Assembly (NCBI RefSeq): GCF_900188005.1
Contig: NZ_FZNR01000018.1
Location: 62,001 to 126,000, forward strand
Direction: 5' to 3'
DNA: 64,000 nt
Origin: Actinoplanes regularis
Lineage (GTDB): Bacteria; Actinomycetota; Actinomycetes; Mycobacteriales; Micromonosporaceae
Under the pieces are notes generated by a model. The model did no database searches. It was given only the letters and a program-made list of their open reading frames with translations, and was not told the origin of the DNA. Positions 61,011 through 64,000 of this stretch are shown piece after piece. The position numbers and the translations under genes were made by a program. Position 1 is the stretch's first letter, and each line of letters opens with the position of its first letter.

Positions 61011-63100
61011 CCGACATGCACCCACTTCGCTACCGAAGGAACACCGTTGGTACCGACCACGAACAGCATGTACCAGCCGGGCGGGGCCAGGTTGGGGTTG
61101 CTGGTCAGGTTCAGGCCGATCGTGTTGCCGTTGACCGTCATCGGCAGGTCGACGAAGCGCTGGTTGGGGTCGCTGGAGTGGGTCACCGCGGCCGGGCGGA
61201 TCAGCTCGGCCTTGAGGATCGGCGCGTCGACGTTGATCGTGTGCTGCGACCCGTACGCCCACTGGGTGTCCGAGATGCCGGTGATGTGCGGCCGGGCGCC
61301 CTTGAACAGGTACGGCGGCGAGTAGACCGACATCCGCATGTCGAACGTGCCGTTGCCGGGGTTGTCACCGACCGCCATCACCCGCCCGTCGGGCAGCAGG
61401 AACGCCGACGAGTGGTAGGTACGCGGAACCGGGTCGGTGGCCAGGCCGGGAGTGAACGTGTTGGTGGCCGGGTCGTACATCGAGGCCTCGTAGACCGGGT
61501 CGGCACGGTTGTGCAGGCCACCACCGGTCTCGAAGACCTTGCCGTCGGGCAGCAGCACCGCGGAGACGTACATCTTGCCCTGCGCGGCCGTCTCGGGGAC
61601 CCCGCCGGTGAGCGTCCCACCGGGCATCGGCGGGCCCGCGGTGTAGACCGGGTTCGCCGGCTTGAGGTCGATCAGGTCGGTGAGCCGGTGCGCGTCCGGG
61701 TTGCTCTCGATGTTGCCGCCGCCCATGGTCAGCACCTTCTGGTCCTGGGCCGGGGGCAGCAGAACACTCATCGACTGGTCGCGTTCGTCCTTCTTACGCA
61801 GGCCGTCGACCGGGGTGACAGTGTTGGCGCCGTAGTCGTAGATGCTGGCACCGGTGCCGGGCAGGCCGTTGCCGAAGACGTGGCTGCCGCTGTAGAAGAG
61901 CCGGCCGTCCTGCATCAGGATCATCGTCGGGTACAGGCCCCAGAAGCTCCAGGTCTGATGCGCCTCGTTGAGGCCGAGCCAGCGCTGCTCCGCATTGGAG
62001 AAGTACTGGGTGGCGACCATGCCGTTGGAGTCCTCGCCGAGTCCACCCAGGGAGATCACGTCACCGTTGCCGAGCTCGGTGGCCGACGGGTACCAGGAGC
62101 CGGCGGTCATGTCGTTGACCCGCGAATAGGTGTTGGTGGCCGGGTCGAAGACGTACGAGTTCTTCAGGCCCTTGTAGCCATGGCTGCCGTCCGCGGCCGG
62201 GTAGTCCTTGTTGCCGCCCATCACCAGGACCCGTCCGTCACGCAGTTGCACGTGCCCGGAGCAGAACAGGTCCTCCGGCGTGGTCACATTGGTGAACGTG
62301 CCGTTGCCGGGATGGTAGATCGCCGACTTGAACGTCTTGGCGGCGAAGTCGTCGGGGTTGTTGCCGGAGCCGGCCACCAGCAGCACGTCGCCGTTGCGCA
62401 GCACGACCGCGTGGATGCTGCGGACCGGCGAGTTGAACGGCATCACCGCCCAGGCACCCTGGGTGCAGGCGGCGCCGGCGCTGCAGGACTGCTCGGGGGC
62501 CGGCTCGGTGGCGTCGTTCATCTCGTAGTCGTCGGTCTGCAGGGTGCCGACCCCGTAGATGGTGACGCCCCAGACGACCTGGTCGGTGTTCGGCGGGACC
62601 TGCGGGGTGCGCACGGTGGACTGCGTCCAGGCTGTCGTGACCGGCAGGCTGGCCAGGTCGGTCCAGTAGACCCAGCCCTGGGCGACGTCGTGCCGGAACA
62701 TCGTCATCACGGTGTTCGGCGTGCTGGTCTGGTACCAGACGGACAGGTCGTACTGGTGTCCCGGGGTGACGTTCGGCGCGCACGAGGTGTCCTCGATCAT
62801 CATCGCCTTGCGGTCGCCGCTGCCGGCCGAGGAGATGGTCACGCTCATCGCCTTGGTGCCGCTGTGCGGAGTGTTGGTGACCGCGAACGCGTACCCGTTG
62901 GAGCCCCAGCCGGACTGGTTCCAGCAGACCGGGAAGCCGGTGCCGTCCAGGGCCTCCAGGCCGGGGTTGCCGACCAGGTTCGCGCTGGCGCCGGCCGGCA
63001 CCTGCGGCAGACCGAGGAAGAGCACCAGGGTCAGGACGATGAACTGCGCGATGCGGAGCCGGTCACGCCGGCTGATCAGTGGACGGGGTTGTCTACTCAT
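61007..63100 (-). CDS. secreted copper radical oxidase (galactose oxidase/GlxA-like)
   Basis: A 697-residue exported enzyme. N-terminal signal or anchor (residues about 15-40), a carbohydrate-binding-like domain (41-200), a kelch propeller and a DUF1929 (galactose oxidase early-set) C-domain. All galactose oxidase active-site residues can be placed: cross-linked Cys280 (LFCSGH) and Tyr337 (SWYPSAT), copper ligands Tyr562-His563 (TYHSSA) and His641 (VTHSSDPNQ). Relatives such as Streptomyces GlxA oxidise surface glycans and work with a glycan synthase. Here a GT2-GtrA glycosyltransferase gene directly precedes it with a four-base overlap, so it probably processes that enzyme's product outside the cell. 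Confidence 0.9.
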   Translation of the reverse strand: MSRQPRPLISRRDRLRIAQFIVLTLVLFLGLPQVPAGASANLVGNPGLEALDGTGFPVCWNQSGWGSNGYAFAVTNTPHSGTKAMSVTISSAGSGDRKAMMIEDTSCAPNVTPGHQYDLSVWYQTSTPNTVMTMFRHDVAQGWVYWTDLASLPVTTAWTQSTVRTPQVPPNTDQVVWGVTIYGVGTLQTDDYEMNDATEPAPEQSCSAGAACTQGAWAVMPFNSPVRSIHAVVLRNGDVLLVAGSGNNPDDFAAKTFKSAIYHPGNGTFTNVTTPEDLFCSGHVQLRDGRVLVMGGNKDYPAADGSHGYKGLKNSYVFDPATNTYSRVNDMTAGSWYPSATELGNGDVISLGGLGEDSNGMVATQYFSNAEQRWLGLNEAHQTWSFWGLYPTMILMQDGRLFYSGSHVFGNGLPGTGASIYDYGANTVTPVDGLRKKDERDQSMSVLLPPAQDQKVLTMGGGNIESNPDAHRLTDLIDLKPANPVYTAGPPMPGGTLTGGVPETAAQGKMYVSAVLLPDGKVFETGGGLHNRADPVYEASMYDPATNTFTPGLATDPVPRTYHSSAFLLPDGRVMAVGDNPGNGTFDMRMSVYSPPYLFKGARPHITGISDTQWAYGSQHTINVDAPILKAELIRPAAVTHSSDPNQRFVDLPMTVNGNTIGLNLTSNPNLAPPGWYMLFVVGTNGVPSVAKWVHVG

Positions 63101-64000
63101 GAACGCCCCAGGTAGATGATTTTCTCGGCGATGAGGAAACGGACCAGGAACGATGCCACCAGCGTCAGCAGGTTGCCGGCGAGCACACCGAGGTGGGCAC
63201 CGTCGACGAGCAGGGCGAGCAGCGGGATCCGTAGCAACAGGTCGGCGTTGCCGACCAGGAAGAACCGGCTGGCGCGCGCCAGGAAGCCGCGCTCCCGGCG
63301 GTTGCGATAGAGGATCTGGTCGGTCAGCGCGAAGTTCCAGACCACGGCGAGCACATTGGCGAGCACCGCAGCGGGCGCGTAGTGCATGCCGGACATGCTG
63401 GTCAGTGCCCAGAGCAGGGCCTGGTTGGGCAGCAACCCGGAGATGCCGATCAGCCCGAAACCGATCATCCGGGAACGCCCGCTGCCCAGGCGCAGCCGCC
63501 CGAGATGCTTGAGGAAGCGGAGTCCCTCGGTGACCGTCGACTTCGACTCGCCGGCGTGCCGGGGCTGGAACGTGTAGGGCACCTCGACGACGCGGCCGGG
63601 CCGGGTGCGGACGATCAGCTCGAGCAGGATCTTGTAGCCGAGCGGCCGCAGCTGCCCGGCGTCGAGCGAGCTCGCCCGGATCGCGAACAGACCGCTCATC
63701 GGGTCGCTGACCGACAGCAGGCTGGTCCGGAACAGCGTCTTGACCAGCAGCGTCGATCCGCGGGAGACCAGCTTGCGGTACCTGTCGGCGAGGCCGCCGG
63801 TGCTGCCACCGGGCGTGTAGCGGGAGCCGACCACCAGGTCGGCGCCGTCACGCATGCCGGCCGCGATCAGATCCGGGACGATCTCCGGCGGGTGTTGCAG
63901 GTCGGCGTCCATCACCACGACCCATTCGCCGCCGGCGATCCGCATGCCCTCGACGACGGCGCCGCCGAGCCCGCCGACGCCGTTCTCGCGGTGGTGGACG
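63097..64000 (-). CDS. GT2 glycosyltransferase with GtrA domain (partial)
   Basis: Only the last 301 residues are inside the window; the frame is open to the edge. The GT2 domain has VVVMDADLQHPPEIVPDLI (DxD-like metal site) and VVGSRYTPGGSTGG with DPMSGLFAIRASSLD, the DPM1/ArnC-like polyprenyl-phosphate sugar transferase type. From about residue 180 of the visible part a GtrA domain with four membrane helices follows (IGFGLIGISGLLPNQALLWA ... IAEKIIYLGRS). Such fusions charge undecaprenyl phosphate with a sugar and flip or use it outside the membrane. The stop overlaps the start of the copper oxidase gene (ATGA). First visible gene of a three-gene coupled operon. Confidence 0.9.
   Translation of the reverse strand, partial: VHHRENGVGGLGGAVVEGMRIAGGEWVVVMDADLQHPPEIVPDLIAAGMRDGADLVVGSRYTPGGSTGGLADRYRKLVSRGSTLLVKTLFRTSLLSVSDPMSGLFAIRASSLDAGQLRPLGYKILLELIVRTRPGRVVEVPYTFQPRHAGESKSTVTEGLRFLKHLGRLRLGSGRSRMIGFGLIGISGLLPNQALLWALTSMSGMHYAPAAVLANVLAVVWNFALTDQILYRNRRERGFLARASRFFLVGNADLLLRIPLLALLVDGAHLGVLAGNLLTLVASFLVRFLIAEKIIYLGRS

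Overview
The window is high-GC DNA with actinomycete habits: many GTG/TTG starts, four-base stop/start overlaps in operons, many secreted proteins, and GntR, TetR and Lrp regulators. The gene set (DUF4360 proteins, galactose-oxidase-like copper radical oxidase, IS701-like and IS110-like insertion sequences) fits a filamentous actinobacterium. Micromonosporaceae such as Actinoplanes is my best guess; that is inference. I see no rRNA, tRNA or CRISPR array.

Layout. 0-5.4 kb: two secreted endonuclease/exonuclease/phosphatase-fold proteins interleaved with serine-recombinase genes, a short repeat family and a proline-rich membrane protein with a disrupted start. 5.6-10.5 kb: a large FtsX-like permease without a visible ATPase, integrase and secreted-protein remnants, a conserved hypothetical, a cold-shock protein and an SMI1/KNR4 protein. 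10.6-14.7 kb: an IS graveyard around a seven-repeat FG-GAP protein cut off by an IS110-like remnant, followed by a decayed IS with perfect 20-bp terminal repeats. 14.7-17.7 kb: small accessory genes (phosphotransferase, monooxygenase, hypotheticals, a DNA-binding protein).

17.8-23.3 kb is a textbook catabolic operon: a GntR/FCD repressor is divergent from aldo-keto reductase, lactonase, FAH-fold hydrolase, L-fuconate dehydratase and SDR. Together these can take L-fucose non-phosphorolytically to pyruvate plus lactate. 23.6-28.1 kb: L,D-transpeptidase and a PA14/GH2/LamG secreted glycosidase. 28.3-34.4 kb: lipoprotein, two type-B carboxylesterases, an MFS transporter and a TetR regulator, with two matching inverted-repeat operators. 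34.4-42.1 kb: flavin monooxygenase, two more TetR genes, a hydrolase-oxidoreductase fusion, an FMN-binding protein/ferric-reductase-like pair, a dienelactone-hydrolase-like enzyme and a GNAT. 42.3-44.0 kb: two divergent DUF4360 secreted paralogs.

44.1-48.3 kb resembles an mde (methionine catabolism) locus: an E1-type 2-oxoacid dehydrogenase, a Cys/Met PLP enzyme and a divergent Lrp regulator. 48.1-57.6 kb is an old tandem segmental duplication (Lrp C-terminus, hypothetical, secreted protein, hypothetical). Its second copy was split by an IS200/IS605 element (tnpA/tnpB) and carries two extra membrane proteins. 57.7-60.0 kb: a secreted glycogen-debranching/isoamylase-type enzyme. 60.5-64.0 kb: a translationally coupled operon of GT2-GtrA glycosyltransferase (running off the window), copper radical oxidase and excalibur-domain protein.
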